A stretch of DNA of 64,000 nucleotides from Roseateles depolymerans (GTDB taxonomy: Bacteria > Pseudomonadota > Gammaproteobacteria > Burkholderiales > Burkholderiaceae_C): assembly GCA_003241055.1 (NCBI GenBank), contig QFOD01000020.1, positions 1 to 64,000 on the forward strand, written 5' to 3'. Every line of letters starts with the position of its first letter. Within the stretch, counting starts at the first letter, position 1. Both the position numbers and the translations under genes were made by a program. Below the pieces are notes generated by a model. It had not been told where the DNA came from and did not search any database. It saw only the letters and a list, made by a program, of their open reading frames with translations. Below are positions 42,061 to 50,646 of this stretch, piece by piece.

Positions 42061-42420
42061 CTCAAGTCAGCGCGCCGCTTCGGAGGCATGCACTTGCGGA
42101 GTGCCGCGCAAGCTCGTGCCGACTCTGGCGGCTGGCGCGCCTGATCACCGTCGATTGCCTCCATCAGACTTCTGGCGTCGATCCTGTTGCAACGGCGCAG
42201 GCTCCGGACGGTCAGTTCGGCCAACCCATTTTCGTCGTTAGCAAATCGCATCTTGCAACGACGCATCACACCGCATCACCGTGCGCAGCCGGTGCAACTG
42301 CAGCGGTGCAACAACAAGGTCCACTTTTTTTGCCCTCGACCCCAAAAGTGCAACTGGAGTGCAATCCCGATTGCGGTATCGGCAAAAAGCTAGGTGCGGC
42401 ACGTACTTAGGAGAGCATCA
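42061..42420. other. Region between the PrtN-like gene and the left att repeat
   Basis: 360 bases with no credible gene in either strand. AT content rises toward the repeat. A 70-residue minus-strand frame (42057-42269) exists but has no recognisable features. No tRNA lies here, so integration used an intergenic site. Confidence 0.4.
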
Positions 42421-42455
42421 GTCCAGTCCATCATCGGAGCGACAGACAAACGCCA
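42421..42455 (+). repeat. attL-type direct repeat
   Basis: It begins GTCCAGTCCATCAT (14 bases identical to the right copy). It then matches GGAGCGAC and ACGCCA, with three single differences (C/G, A/G, A/G) interspersed. It lies 153 bp before the integrase ATG-proximal region, as expected for an attachment site. Confidence 0.78.
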
Positions 42456-42529
42456 CATGCTATGTTGTTGATTTACCTGGCTTTTTTCCATCGCTAGAAC
42501 TCACAAAACTGGCCGTGTTCAGTCAAATC

Positions 42530-42603
42530 TACACACAAGGTACACACGTCGTACATGGCTCGGGTACCATGGGTACACGATTGGACCGACACAGAGTACA
42601 CAC
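42530..42603 (+). repeat. Probable integrase arm-type sites, left end
   Basis: TACACAC occurs at 42530-42536, 42541-42547 and 42597-42603, the first two exactly 11 bp apart. Five GTAC sites (42540, 42551, 42564, 42573, 42596) fall in the same 60 bases, which suggests overlapping operator and arm sites. The same heptamer with 11-bp spacing recurs at the right end. Confidence 0.6.
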
Positions 42604-42607
42604 GGAC

Positions 42608-43657
42608 ATGGCCACCTTCGCACAACTCCCCAGCGGCAAATGGCGCGCCCAGGTGCGGCGCGTTGGGTTCTACAAAGGCGCGACCTTCGAGACTAAACGT
42701 GAGGCCAAAGAGTGGGCGGCCGCCATCGAGCATCAAGCCAACCACGTCAAGCACAGCGGCTACATCCCGGTCCCGAAGACGGCGACCCTGGATGACCTCA
42801 TCGACAAGTACCTTGAGACAACCACCAAGGAGCCCGGCAAAACCAAGGCGGCGACTCTGGCGATGCTCAAGCGGGAACTCGGCAAGGTCCGACTCGCCCA
42901 ATTATCGCCGTTCGTCCTCCGAGAGTTCATCGACAAGCGTGCAGCGGCTGGCGCTGGCGGCGTCACCATCGCAGCCGACCTGTCGTTCCTGTCGGCGGTG
43001 TTGAAGTGGGCTCGCCATGCTCGGCAGCTTGATGTGCCCGAGCGGCTGGCCATGGAGGCTCGCGACAGCCTGCAACACCGTGGCCTGAAGACCCGCAGCA
43101 CGGAACGCGACCGGGAGCCGACCGACCAAGAGCTTGAACGGCTCTACGCGCACTGGGAGGCCAAGGCCCGCCAGAAGATCGACATGCCCATGATGTGCCG
43201 GTTCGCCCTGGCGACGGCCATGCGCCTCGGCGAGATTTGCTCGTTGCAGGTTGAGGACGTGAACGCTGAGGCGCGGACCGTGGTGATCCGCGACCGCAAA
43301 GACCCAAGGCACAAGATCGGCAACGATCAGACCGTGCCCCTGTTGCCTGACGCCTGGGCCATCGTTGAGCCGTTGATCGAGGGCCGCACGGAGGGCAGCA
43401 TCTTCGGTGTGCGCGCCGAGTCGGTATCCACGGCGTTCACCCGTGGGTGCCAGGACGTTGAGCCGCCCATCCTCGACCTGCACTTCCACGACCTGCGGCA
43501 CCGTGCCACCGCTCAACTCTTCCGCATGGGCCTGGACATACCCCGCGTCGCTTTGATGACCGGGCACAAGACCTGGACCATGCTGCGCCGCTACACCGAC
43601 ATAAAGCCCGCCGATGTGCTCGCCGCAGTCGAGAAGCACACCGGGGGCAAGTCGTGA
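42608..43657 (+). CDS. Tyrosine-family site-specific integrase
   Basis: A 349-residue recombinase. The N-terminal arm-binding domain covers residues 1-60 (FAQLPSGKWRAQVRR), a SAM-like core-binding domain about 60-150, and the catalytic domain 165-340. Catalytic residues are visible: Arg in TAMRLGEICSLQ, HxLRH in HFHDLRHRA, GHK, and the nucleophile Tyr in MLRRYTDI near residue 330. The ATG at 42608 (MATFAQLP) is preferred; the frame is open upstream through the arm sites. It lies just inside the left att repeat and its stop overlaps the start of the next gene. Confidence 0.95.
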   Translation: MATFAQLPSGKWRAQVRRVGFYKGATFETKREAKEWAAAIEHQANHVKHSGYIPVPKTATLDDLIDKYLETTTKEPGKTKAATLAMLKRELGKVRLAQLSPFVLREFIDKRAAAGAGGVTIAADLSFLSAVLKWARHARQLDVPERLAMEARDSLQHRGLKTRSTERDREPTDQELERLYAHWEAKARQKIDMPMMCRFALATAMRLGEICSLQVEDVNAEARTVVIRDRKDPRHKIGNDQTVPLLPDAWAIVEPLIEGRTEGSIFGVRAESVSTAFTRGCQDVEPPILDLHFHDLRHRATAQLFRMGLDIPRVALMTGHKTWTMLRRYTDIKPADVLAAVEKHTGGKS

Positions 43658-44226
43658 AGCCCCGCGCAAAGCCGCAACGGCTGGCCGGCCTGGCACAGCC
43701 TGGCAGCCTGGGCATCGACTTCTCGGATGTGCGAATCGGCCTCGAACGCTTGGACGAGTGCCGCGACTACCCCGAGGAACGTGAACTGGTGGGTGCACGA
43801 TTGATGCAGGTGCTGGCCCTACCCCGCACTCTGGCCGGTGTCGCCGATCTGCATGACGCCATCGCCAGGACCGTGGACTACGGTGACCCGATAGGGGCCG
43901 ACGCGCTGGCCGCTCTGCAGCGCGTCACTGAGGCGCACGCGGGGTACTCAATGGTCGCCGCTGTGGACAAGGCCCAGCGGCAGCAGTCGGGCGCTGATGG
44001 CGAGAGGGGCGGTCGTCCTAACTCGATTTGGGCTGCCGACTGGTCGCGCACCATTGAACGCATGATGGCCGAGAACCGAAAGCTGACCAAGACAGCGGCC
44101 TTTCAGAAGCTCGCTGAGGTGTGGCGCGAGGAAGTCAAGGTCGGCGGGGAGATCGTCGTACGCGGTCGGCACTGGACCACGATACGGGACGCGGTACACA
44201 ACCACCGCAAAGAAACAAAGGGCTAA
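43654..44226 (+). CDS. Unknown element gene after the integrase
   Basis: A 190-residue soluble, largely helical protein with no family I recognise. It starts with a GTG that overlaps the integrase stop (GTGA), so it is translationally coupled. The C-terminal 60 residues (RTIERMMAENRKLTKTAAFQ...VRGRHWTTIRDAVHNHRK) are basic and helix-rich and could bind DNA. A regulatory or excision-related role is possible, by position only. Confidence 0.65.
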   Translation: MKPRAKPQRLAGLAQPGSLGIDFSDVRIGLERLDECRDYPEERELVGARLMQVLALPRTLAGVADLHDAIARTVDYGDPIGADALAALQRVTEAHAGYSMVAAVDKAQRQQSGADGERGGRPNSIWAADWSRTIERMMAENRKLTKTAAFQKLAEVWREEVKVGGEIVVRGRHWTTIRDAVHNHRKETKG

Positions 44227-44290
44227 CCCCCCTTTCCACGATAGCCCCCTCTCTAACGTCACGGCATCGATCAACCACTTCGATGCCACC

Positions 44291-44548
44291 ATGGACACCG
44301 ACACCGACACCGAAATCGACGCCCGCGTTCGCAAGCTCGCCGAATCGTTGGACTGCATCACTGAAGAGGACTTCTGCCTGCTGGCGGGCATCCTGCCAAG
44401 CACTGGCGAAGCGTGGCGCAAGCGCGGCCAAGGCCCTGCCTTCGTGCGCATGGGCAATCGCTACCTCTACCCCCGCACCTCGGTCGCCGAGTACCTGCAA
44501 GGGCTCATCCGCGAACGCACCCCCATCGCGGCCAAGGGGCTGCTGTGA
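44291..44548 (+). CDS. Small HTH protein (excisionase/AlpA-like)
   Basis: An 85-residue protein. Residues 25-75 read like a helix-turn-helix of the excisionase or AlpA type: ITEEDFCLLAGILPSTGEAWRKRGQGPAFVRMGNRYLYPRTSVAEYLQG. The RYLYPRTSVAEYL end is the usual family signature. It probably acts as an excisionase or a transcription regulator of the element. Its TGA overlaps the next ATG. Confidence 0.82.
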   Translation: MDTDTDTEIDARVRKLAESLDCITEEDFCLLAGILPSTGEAWRKRGQGPAFVRMGNRYLYPRTSVAEYLQGLIRERTPIAAKGLL

Positions 44549-44958
44549 TGTTGCCCGTCAACCCCAAGCACCCCGACCTGATCGACCTGCGCGTTCATGG
44601 GTACTGCACCGGCATCGACGCCGAGGGCATCCCGGACCGCGGCCCGCTGGTCATCACGGCTGATGCCCGGTTCTGGGAGCAGGTCATGCTCGCGTTCCGC
44701 TACCTTGGCGACGAAGCCAAACCCAGCAAGGGCAAGGGCCGGGACTCCTACTGGCTCAAGCACGAGGTCGAGTATTGGACCGAGCAGCTCGGCGGGCGCC
44801 ACTACATCCCGAACGGCGCACTCATCGTCGCGGCAGTGATGAAGGGCCTTACCGTGCGTCGCTCTGAATTCAAGTACAGCCCGAACGCAATGATCGGTGT
44901 TTCGGTAAGGCCTCAGCAGCGACCGAGCCAGCAGCGCAACAAGCGCACGCGGACCTAG
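44548..44958 (+). CDS. Unknown element gene before the primase
   Basis: A 136-residue protein of unknown family, beginning MLPVNPKHPDLIDLRVHGYC at the ATG overlapping the upstream stop (TGATG). It has an acidic-to-basic sequence with a region SYWLKHEVEYWTEQLGGRHYIPNGALIVAAVMKG that looks folded. Genes at this spot in satellite-type elements often encode accessory replication or regulatory proteins. No function can be given. Confidence 0.6.
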   Translation: MLPVNPKHPDLIDLRVHGYCTGIDAEGIPDRGPLVITADARFWEQVMLAFRYLGDEAKPSKGKGRDSYWLKHEVEYWTEQLGGRHYIPNGALIVAAVMKGLTVRRSEFKYSPNAMIGVSVRPQQRPSQQRNKRTRT

Positions 44959-45085
44959 ACCCGCAACTCCACACCGCCAGCGGTCGAGCACTCGGCCCGA
45001 CTGACCGCAGGCAGCACCACACCGGATTTCAGCTCGGCGCATTGCGTCGTGTCGGCGGAGCCTTGTCCGATTGGATGAACACATC

Positions 45086-47278
45086 ATGGAACCGAACGCA
45101 CAGCCGGGATCGCAGCCCGGCGACGAACCCAAAAAAGAGGCCGCTGCAACCGGCGACAGTCACAGCGGCCCCGAGCACCAAACCCAAAACGGCTCCGACC
45201 CCAATGTCCCACAGGAGCCCCCGGCTTCGGATGCCGCAAGCCAGCAGGCCGACCCCCTGGGCAATTTCTGGGAAGAGCTTCAAAGCCGGAGCGCGGACCT
45301 GCGCTACCAGCCGAAGGACGACGAACCCGAAAACCCAGATGACGAGTTCTTCCGGGCACGGCAGGCCGCAGGTGAACAAGCGAGTGAGGACGCGCGATAC
45401 CAGCCGCAGGACGACACCCCGCAGGGCGATCAACCCGGTGGCGCTGGCGACGACTTCCTGGCAACCGGCGACCGCGTAGCCCGAGACCTGAGCTACAGCC
45501 CCGCCGACACCGCGCCGAAGGTTCGCGCCCCTCTCATCGGACTGCTTCGTGATCCAGACGGCTTGAACGCTCGGGCAGTGGCCGAACGCTTCTATCAGCG
45601 GCACCGCGACCTCTTCACCTACGGCGGCGCATCCGGTGGCCGTGGCGCAACCTTCGTGTACGACTCGCGCTCCGGCATGTGGACCGCAGACAGAAATCGT
45701 GTTCGCAACACCGTGACGGCGCTGTGCCTGCACTTGGCTGATGACGCCTACGAGGAACTTGCCGCCCTGCTCCCTACGCGACAGGAGGCTGTGGCCGCAG
45801 GTCGCGACACGGCAGACATGGACCGGCGCATCGACCGCTTGAACGCCCGCATCAAGTTCTGCGCTCAAGGCCCCACGATGAAAGCGGCTCGGGACTTTGG
45901 TTTTGCACTTGTCGAGACGGTGATTGCAGAAGAGACGCGGGACATGGACCCCGACCCTGAGATGCTGGCCTGCAAGAACGGCCTGACGAATCTGCGAACG
46001 AAGAAGGTGCGCCACATCCGGCCAGAGGATCGCATCACGCGCAACACCGGCACGATCTACAAGCACGACATTGACTATTCACCCTGGCACACGGTCGTCA
46101 CTCAGATCATGGGTGGCCGCGCGGACTGGGCCAACGCGATGCAGCTTCAGTGCGGCTTGTTCTTGACCGGCTACACGGGTCAGGACTGCGGCAGCATCTT
46201 CCCCGTTTGGCACGGCGACGGCGGCAACGGTAAGAACGTCATTGCCGACTCGATGCTCGCTTGCATGGGCACTTACGCACGGGTCGTAAACCCGAACGTG
46301 CTGGACGAGAAGGCCAAGGACAACAGCGTCACCTATGCCAAGGCCGAGCTTCCCGGTGTGCGCTTCGCCCCGGCCTCCGAACCCCAGGCCGGGATGACCT
46401 TGCACGAGCAGTTCATCAAGGACTGGACCGGCAACGCCAAGACCACGGCCCGCCTACCCTACATCCCCGAGTTCGACTTCCGCCCGCAAGCCAAGATCGT
46501 GCTGCTGACCAATCCGCGCCCACGGGTCAAGGGCACCGACGACGGCATCTGGCGGCGCGTGAAGCTGATCCCTTTCGAGCAGTCGTTCGGCACGCAGGCC
46601 GAGGTCGATGCCGCCGCCAAGATGGGCAAGACCAAGTACCTGAAAGACACCGGCCTGCTGAAGCGCTTCACCTCGAAGGAAGGCCGCGAGATGGTGCTGG
46701 CCTGGGCCGTTGATGGTGCCCACCGCTATATCCAGTCTGGCGGCGGTGAGTTGAAGTTGCCCCGTGAATGGGAGAACGCAACAGCGCTGTACCGCCGCGA
46801 GGAAAACCAGCTTGCGCAGTTCCTGACGGCGGTATCGGCCTACGTGCCGCAGCACGATATCGACGCATTTGAAGCCCGCGAGAAGGAGCGCCGCGACAAG
46901 CTGGAGGAGTCCTTGTACGTGGACAAGGACGTTCTGTATCAGCTCTACACGGAGTGGTGCGAGCACAAGGGCTACAGGCAGGTCATGTCAGAAGGGGTGT
47001 TCAAGCGGCAGGTTTTGAAGACGGACCGCTTCTGCGAACGCGACAAGGGCGACGAGATGGACACAGAGCCGATGGCCTGCGTCGAGGAACACTCGTACAA
47101 GCGGGCGGTCCAACAGGGCGGCAAGACGCGCTACGAACGGCGGCACGTGTACCGCTACTTTCGGTTCAACACCAGCCCGCTCGGCGCTCGTGGGCTGGTA
47201 CTGCTGGAGCAGTTTGCGAAGGGCATTCAGCGCCCGCACTTGAATGGTGGCCACCGTGGCGCGATGCCCGGCCAGTGA
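45086..47278 (+). CDS. P4-type primase/helicase of the element
   Basis: A 730-residue replication protein. Residues 370-600 form the SF3 helicase-type ATPase of phage P4/D5 primases, with Walker A GDGGNGKNVI near residue 375 and the downstream TNPRPRVKGTDDGIWRRVKLIPF block. The first 140 residues are acidic and low-complexity, with three spaced motifs: DLRYQPKDD, DARYQPQDD and DLSYSPADT. A classical P4 alpha-type primase motif is not obvious, so the priming activity is uncertain. It should drive element replication from a nearby origin. A TTG 15 bp upstream is an alternative start. Confidence 0.9.
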   Translation: MEPNAQPGSQPGDEPKKEAAATGDSHSGPEHQTQNGSDPNVPQEPPASDAASQQADPLGNFWEELQSRSADLRYQPKDDEPENPDDEFFRARQAAGEQASEDARYQPQDDTPQGDQPGGAGDDFLATGDRVARDLSYSPADTAPKVRAPLIGLLRDPDGLNARAVAERFYQRHRDLFTYGGASGGRGATFVYDSRSGMWTADRNRVRNTVTALCLHLADDAYEELAALLPTRQEAVAAGRDTADMDRRIDRLNARIKFCAQGPTMKAARDFGFALVETVIAEETRDMDPDPEMLACKNGLTNLRTKKVRHIRPEDRITRNTGTIYKHDIDYSPWHTVVTQIMGGRADWANAMQLQCGLFLTGYTGQDCGSIFPVWHGDGGNGKNVIADSMLACMGTYARVVNPNVLDEKAKDNSVTYAKAELPGVRFAPASEPQAGMTLHEQFIKDWTGNAKTTARLPYIPEFDFRPQAKIVLLTNPRPRVKGTDDGIWRRVKLIPFEQSFGTQAEVDAAAKMGKTKYLKDTGLLKRFTSKEGREMVLAWAVDGAHRYIQSGGGELKLPREWENATALYRREENQLAQFLTAVSAYVPQHDIDAFEAREKERRDKLEESLYVDKDVLYQLYTEWCEHKGYRQVMSEGVFKRQVLKTDRFCERDKGDEMDTEPMACVEEHSYKRAVQQGGKTRYERRHVYRYFRFNTSPLGARGLVLLEQFAKGIQRPHLNGGHRGAMPGQ

Positions 47279-47906
47279 ATCGCGGCTCTTGGTGCTGCGC
47301 CCTCGGCCCGTTGCCCTTGCCTGTTCGGCCTTGAGCGGCGAGCTGATGGCAACGCCGAGCAGTGCTGGCGAGGGTGTTTCAAGGGCCAACCCTCAGCAGT
47401 CCGGCCACAGTTCCATAGAAGTACCCCCGTTTTCCAAAGATAGCTATACGTGTGTGTGTAGGGAGAAGGTTTGGAAAAACGGGGGGCCAAGTGTGGAAGT
47501 GTGGCCGGGCCTTGTTGACCAGCCCCGGCGTTGCCCTGATGCCGCTGCCCGGCGTTGCCCTGCCGCCCTCGGTTCAAGACCCCGAGGGGGCATAGGAAAA
47601 GTTAAATCGCTCGCCGACGGCAACCGGCAGATCACCACGCTTTTCGCGGCAACCCAGAAAGCGGCCCCGGTTGCACCCTCGAATGCCTCGGACGTGTCCG
47701 CAGAGCAGCGCCAGCGCAGGGCCACGCGCGAGAGGGCCGGTGTTGCCCTGGCTCGGCGTCGTCGGCCATTCGCGCAGGGCAGCGCCACAAGCGATTTCAT
47801 CGACCGCACCCCTACCGACCCCTGACCCCACCCCAAGAAATCGCACCACGGCCCGATTTGCAAGGCCCGTGCGCGATCCCCACCACCAGCCCCAGGAGCC
47901 CAAGCC
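47279..47906. other. Region between the primase and the next gene
   Basis: 628 bases. It contains the long inverted repeat at 47424-47486 and a TGTGTGTG tract at about 47450-47457. An open frame at 47346-47825 runs through the inverted repeat and its predicted product is Arg/Pro-rich and unlike a gene, so I do not call it. This is the likely site of a cis-acting replication or packaging signal. Confidence 0.5.
47424..47486 (+). repeat. Long inverted repeat downstream of the primase
   Basis: CCCCCGTTTTCCAAA (47424-47438) pairs with TTTGGAAAAACGGGGG (47470-47485), with one bulged base, across a 31-base loop that includes the GT tract. It lies just beyond the primase gene, where P4-like elements may keep origin or cis-regulatory structures. 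Terminator use is also possible. Confidence 0.6.
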
Positions 47907-48191
47907 ATGAGCCACGCCACCACCCCCGCCGATCCCATCGCCGCCCTGCGCGATGTCGCCGACCAAGTTGCAGCCGCCTGGGCCGCACTCATCGACGGCA
48001 TGGACCCCGCCCACCTGGAACAACTTCAAGCCGCCATGCGCGAAGGCCAGCGGCCCGGACTGCTGGTGATCCCCGCCAGCGACCCGCATCCGCTGACCGT
48101 GCGCTTTGTCGTGGCCGATGCGCAAGGCCGCGTGCGCCCGTTCGCCACGGTGCAGGCCGAGGCCCCGGCAGCCGCTCGAACGCTGAATTAG
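47907..48191 (+). CDS. Unknown small element gene
   Basis: A 94-residue protein beginning MSHATTPADPIAALRDVADQ. It is Ala/Leu-rich, acidic and probably a small soluble alpha/beta fold, with no recognised family. Codon use is like the element's other genes. It lies 171 bp before the capsid gene. A capsid accessory or regulatory role is only a guess. Confidence 0.5.
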   Translation: MSHATTPADPIAALRDVADQVAAAWAALIDGMDPAHLEQLQAAMREGQRPGLLVIPASDPHPLTVRFVVADAQGRVRPFATVQAEAPAAARTLN

Positions 48192-48362
48192 CAGCATCGG
48201 TCAGCGGGCCGCGAGAAATCACGCTTCGTCGGCTTGTGACCTCAAGGATGGCCCGTGACGATCCTTCCATCGGGCGCGCGGCTGGCACATCGCCAGCCGC
48301 TGTCGCTTGAGGGCGGCGCGAATGAATCGCGGGCCGTCGAACCCAAACCCCGGAGTTCCGAA

Positions 48363-49619
48363 ATGTCCATTCAAGAAAAGCGCGAGCAGCTCGCCACCGT
48401 CCTCAAGCAGTCGAACGAGTTGCTGACCAGCGTCGGCAACAAGGCCATGACCAAGGATCAGCAGGCCGCCCATGAAAACCTCATGGATCAGTCGTTGCGC
48501 CTGCAACGCGAAATCCAAGACATGACCGACGTCGCCAACAACGCGGGCCGGACCTTCGAGGCCAGCCAGCTCGGCAGCGAGGCCGACGACCCGGACGCCC
48601 CGGTGATGCGCAATGCGGACGACTTCCGCAAGCACTACTTCGCCAAGGCTCGGCAGGAGGGCATGAGCACCGACAAGGATCGCGTGCGCCTGCTGGACTT
48701 CATGCGCGGCGTCGCCAACCTGAAGACGACCCGTGCGGCACAGAACTCGCTGTCGGTCGGCACCGACTCGCAAGGCGGCTTCACGGTGCCTGCTGTCGTG
48801 ATGCCGGAAATCCTCGAAGCCCTGGTGCCGAACTCGTCCCTGCTGCAAGCCGGTGCCGCCATCGTGCCGCGCAACGACGGCGCGAAGAGCTACACCCTGC
48901 CCGGCATCCAGACGCTGCCGACCGCTGCATGGCGCAATGAGAACGGGGCCGTCGCAGAATCGGACCCGGTGTTCCGCGCCCTGACCGCTGCGCCGAAGAG
49001 CTTGGCGGTGTTCTTCAAGGTCAGCCGCGAACTGCTGGCCGACTCCAGCGGCATGAACGCGGCCCTGCGCAAAGTGCTGGCCCAGGCGTTCGCCAAGGAA
49101 ATGGACCGCGTGGGCCTGCGCGGCACCGGCACGGCTCCGGAGCCCAAGGGCATCCTCAACACCTTGGGCATTCAAGCGGTGTCGAATGGCGTGAACGGCG
49201 CATCCCTGGCGACTCTGCGCTATGGCAACTTCCTCACCGCGCTGCAATCCATCCTGGGCGCTGATGCCCCGATGCCGACCGCCGCCATCATGTCGCCGCG
49301 CAGCCGTGTCGGTCTGGCCTCGCTGATCGACACCACGAACCAGCCGCTGGCCGCGCCGCCGATGGTCAGCGACCTGAAGATGCTGACCAGCTCGCAGATT
49401 CCGAACACGCTGACCGTCGGCACCTCTACCGACTGCACGGAAATCTACATGGGCGACTTCAGCCAGGTGCAGTTCGTCCTGCGCGAGAACTTGAGCATCC
49501 AACTGCTGGACCAGACGTTCGCCACCACCGGCCAAGTTGGTTTCATTGCCCACATGCGCCTCGACATCCTGGTGCCCTACGCGGCTGGCCTGGCTGTCGT
49601 CACTGGCGTCCGTCCGTAA
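48363..49619 (+). CDS. HK97-fold major capsid protein
   Basis: A 418-residue phage major capsid protein of the HK97 gp5 family. The N-terminal 100 residues form the charged, coiled-coil delta/scaffold-like region (EKREQLATVLKQSNELL...). The HK97 core follows, with TDSQGGFTVPAVVMPEIL, LTAAPKSLAVFFKVSRELLADSS and a C-terminal FALRENL-like stretch (FVLRENLSIQLLDQTFATTGQVGFIAHMRLD). In HK97 the delta region is removed by a protease, but no protease, portal or terminase gene is visible within the element. GGAG precedes the ATG at 48363. The gene is intact and in good codon usage. Confidence 0.94.
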   Translation: MSIQEKREQLATVLKQSNELLTSVGNKAMTKDQQAAHENLMDQSLRLQREIQDMTDVANNAGRTFEASQLGSEADDPDAPVMRNADDFRKHYFAKARQEGMSTDKDRVRLLDFMRGVANLKTTRAAQNSLSVGTDSQGGFTVPAVVMPEILEALVPNSSLLQAGAAIVPRNDGAKSYTLPGIQTLPTAAWRNENGAVAESDPVFRALTAAPKSLAVFFKVSRELLADSSGMNAALRKVLAQAFAKEMDRVGLRGTGTAPEPKGILNTLGIQAVSNGVNGASLATLRYGNFLTALQSILGADAPMPTAAIMSPRSRVGLASLIDTTNQPLAAPPMVSDLKMLTSSQIPNTLTVGTSTDCTEIYMGDFSQVQFVLRENLSIQLLDQTFATTGQVGFIAHMRLDILVPYAAGLAVVTGVRP

Positions 49620-49627
49620 ACCCCGAA

Positions 49628-49669
49628 CACCGGGCGGGCCGAGAGAGCGGCCCATAGGCCCGCCCGGTG
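49628..49669 (+). terminator. Hairpin after the capsid gene
   Basis: A perfect 13-bp stem, CACCGGGCGGGCC (49628-49640) with GGCCCGCCCGGTG (49657-49669), and a 16-base loop. There is no T-run, so it may work as a weak terminator or protect the 3' end of the capsid message. Confidence 0.55.
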
Positions 49670-49800
49670 CGGCCCCGCATGTCTAGAGCCATGTTGGATC
49701 GCCGCTGATGGGTTTGCATGGCAGGTAGGTCAGCACGCCTGCGACGGGGATCACCGCGCCACAAACGCTGCACGCCCCACCCCTTCCCGGAGTCGCCCGA

Positions 49801-49976
49801 TGGACGAACCCCTTACCCCTGTCGTCATCGACGGCGTGCTGCACCTGCTCACCCCGTCGCAACTGATGCACCACCAGTCGAAGGCCGGAAGCGCGATGAG
49901 CGAACAGCAGGCGCACGACGAACTGCTGGCCCAGCAACTGGGCCCACGCCGACCACTCACGGAGAACAAGACATGA
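49801..49976 (+). CDS. Small element gene of unknown function
   Basis: A 58-residue open frame, MDEPLTPVVIDGVLHLLTPS..., preceded by GGAG and ending TGA with the next ATG overlapping (ATGA). The overlap and the clean codons support a real gene. It has no recognised family; the sequence is charged and helical. Confidence 0.5.
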
Positions 49977-50302
49977 AGCTCACATTGCCCGCTGAAACGT
50001 GGTTCGCAGAAACGGCCATCGTGTCGGTTGATGGCCGATTCGAGGTCCGCATCCACGGCAAGCAAGTGGACCCGCTGGACAACCTCTTCCGCGCCCCGCT
50101 GCCGATGGCGGTCGTGACCGTCGAGCGTGACCCCAAAGGCTCCCGCGCCGGGTTCCTGCGCGCGACGGCCAACCTGCTCGCCGCCGCGCCCACGATGGCC
50201 CGCGCTCTGGAAGCGGCCCTGAAGACCGGCGCACTGGCCCAGCATCCCGAAGCCGAGAAGGCCGCCCGCGATGCTCTGCGCATGGGCTTGGAGTTCAAGT
50301 GA
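49973..50302 (+). CDS. Unknown small element gene
   Basis: A 109-residue protein starting MKLTLPAETWFAETAIVS. The first half is beta-rich, and the second half (AAAPTMARALEAALKTGALAQHPEAEKAARDALRMG) is a helix typical of small phage proteins. It is coupled at both ends, by ATGA upstream and TGATG downstream. Its C-terminal helix resembles that of the next gene, so the two may be paralogues or parts of a single complex. Confidence 0.6.
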   Translation: MKLTLPAETWFAETAIVSVDGRFEVRIHGKQVDPLDNLFRAPLPMAVVTVERDPKGSRAGFLRATANLLAAAPTMARALEAALKTGALAQHPEAEKAARDALRMGLEFK

Positions 50303-50628
50303 TGAGCGCCGACCAGACCACCGCCACCGACCCGCGCACCGGCCCGTGGCGGGTGCAGTCCTCGGTGTGGCACAAGGGCACCGGCTCGGCCTACGTGATG
50401 ACCACGCCCGCCGACCGCAAGCAACGCGGCGCACTGGTGGCGCGTGTGTACCTGACCCACCCGGACGGCGAATGCGATGCAGCCCGCGCCATCCTCGCCA
50501 CGCTGGCCGCCCAGGTCGCCGCCGCCCCGGTGTTGATCGCGGCGCTGCGCATGGCTGTCGGTAGCGGCTCGCTGCCCACCGAGATCGCCCAGGCAGCGCG
50601 GGATGCGCTGGCTGCGGCTGGCGGTTAG
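50302..50628 (+). CDS. Unknown small element gene, partner of the previous one
   Basis: A 108-residue protein (MSADQTTATDPRTGPWRVQSSV...). The pattern RVYLTHPDGECDAARAILATLAAQVAAAPVLIAALRMAVG is shared in outline with the preceding protein, with a beta-rich start and a helical end. The ATG at 50302 overlaps the upstream stop. It ends 18 bp before the convergent lipoprotein gene. Confidence 0.6.
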   Translation: MSADQTTATDPRTGPWRVQSSVWHKGTGSAYVMTTPADRKQRGALVARVYLTHPDGECDAARAILATLAAQVAAAPVLIAALRMAVGSGSLPTEIAQAARDALAAAGG

Positions 50629-50646
50629 CCGGGCGTTACAGCGGAC

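Noticed and set aside
42057..42269. 70-codon minus-strand frame near the left end of the element
   Set aside because: No ribosome site, no family features and overlap with the 3' end of the PrtN-like gene.
47346..47825. Open frame of about 160 codons between the primase and the next gene
   Set aside because: It runs through the long inverted repeat, has an Arg/Pro-rich random-looking product and no convincing ribosome site.
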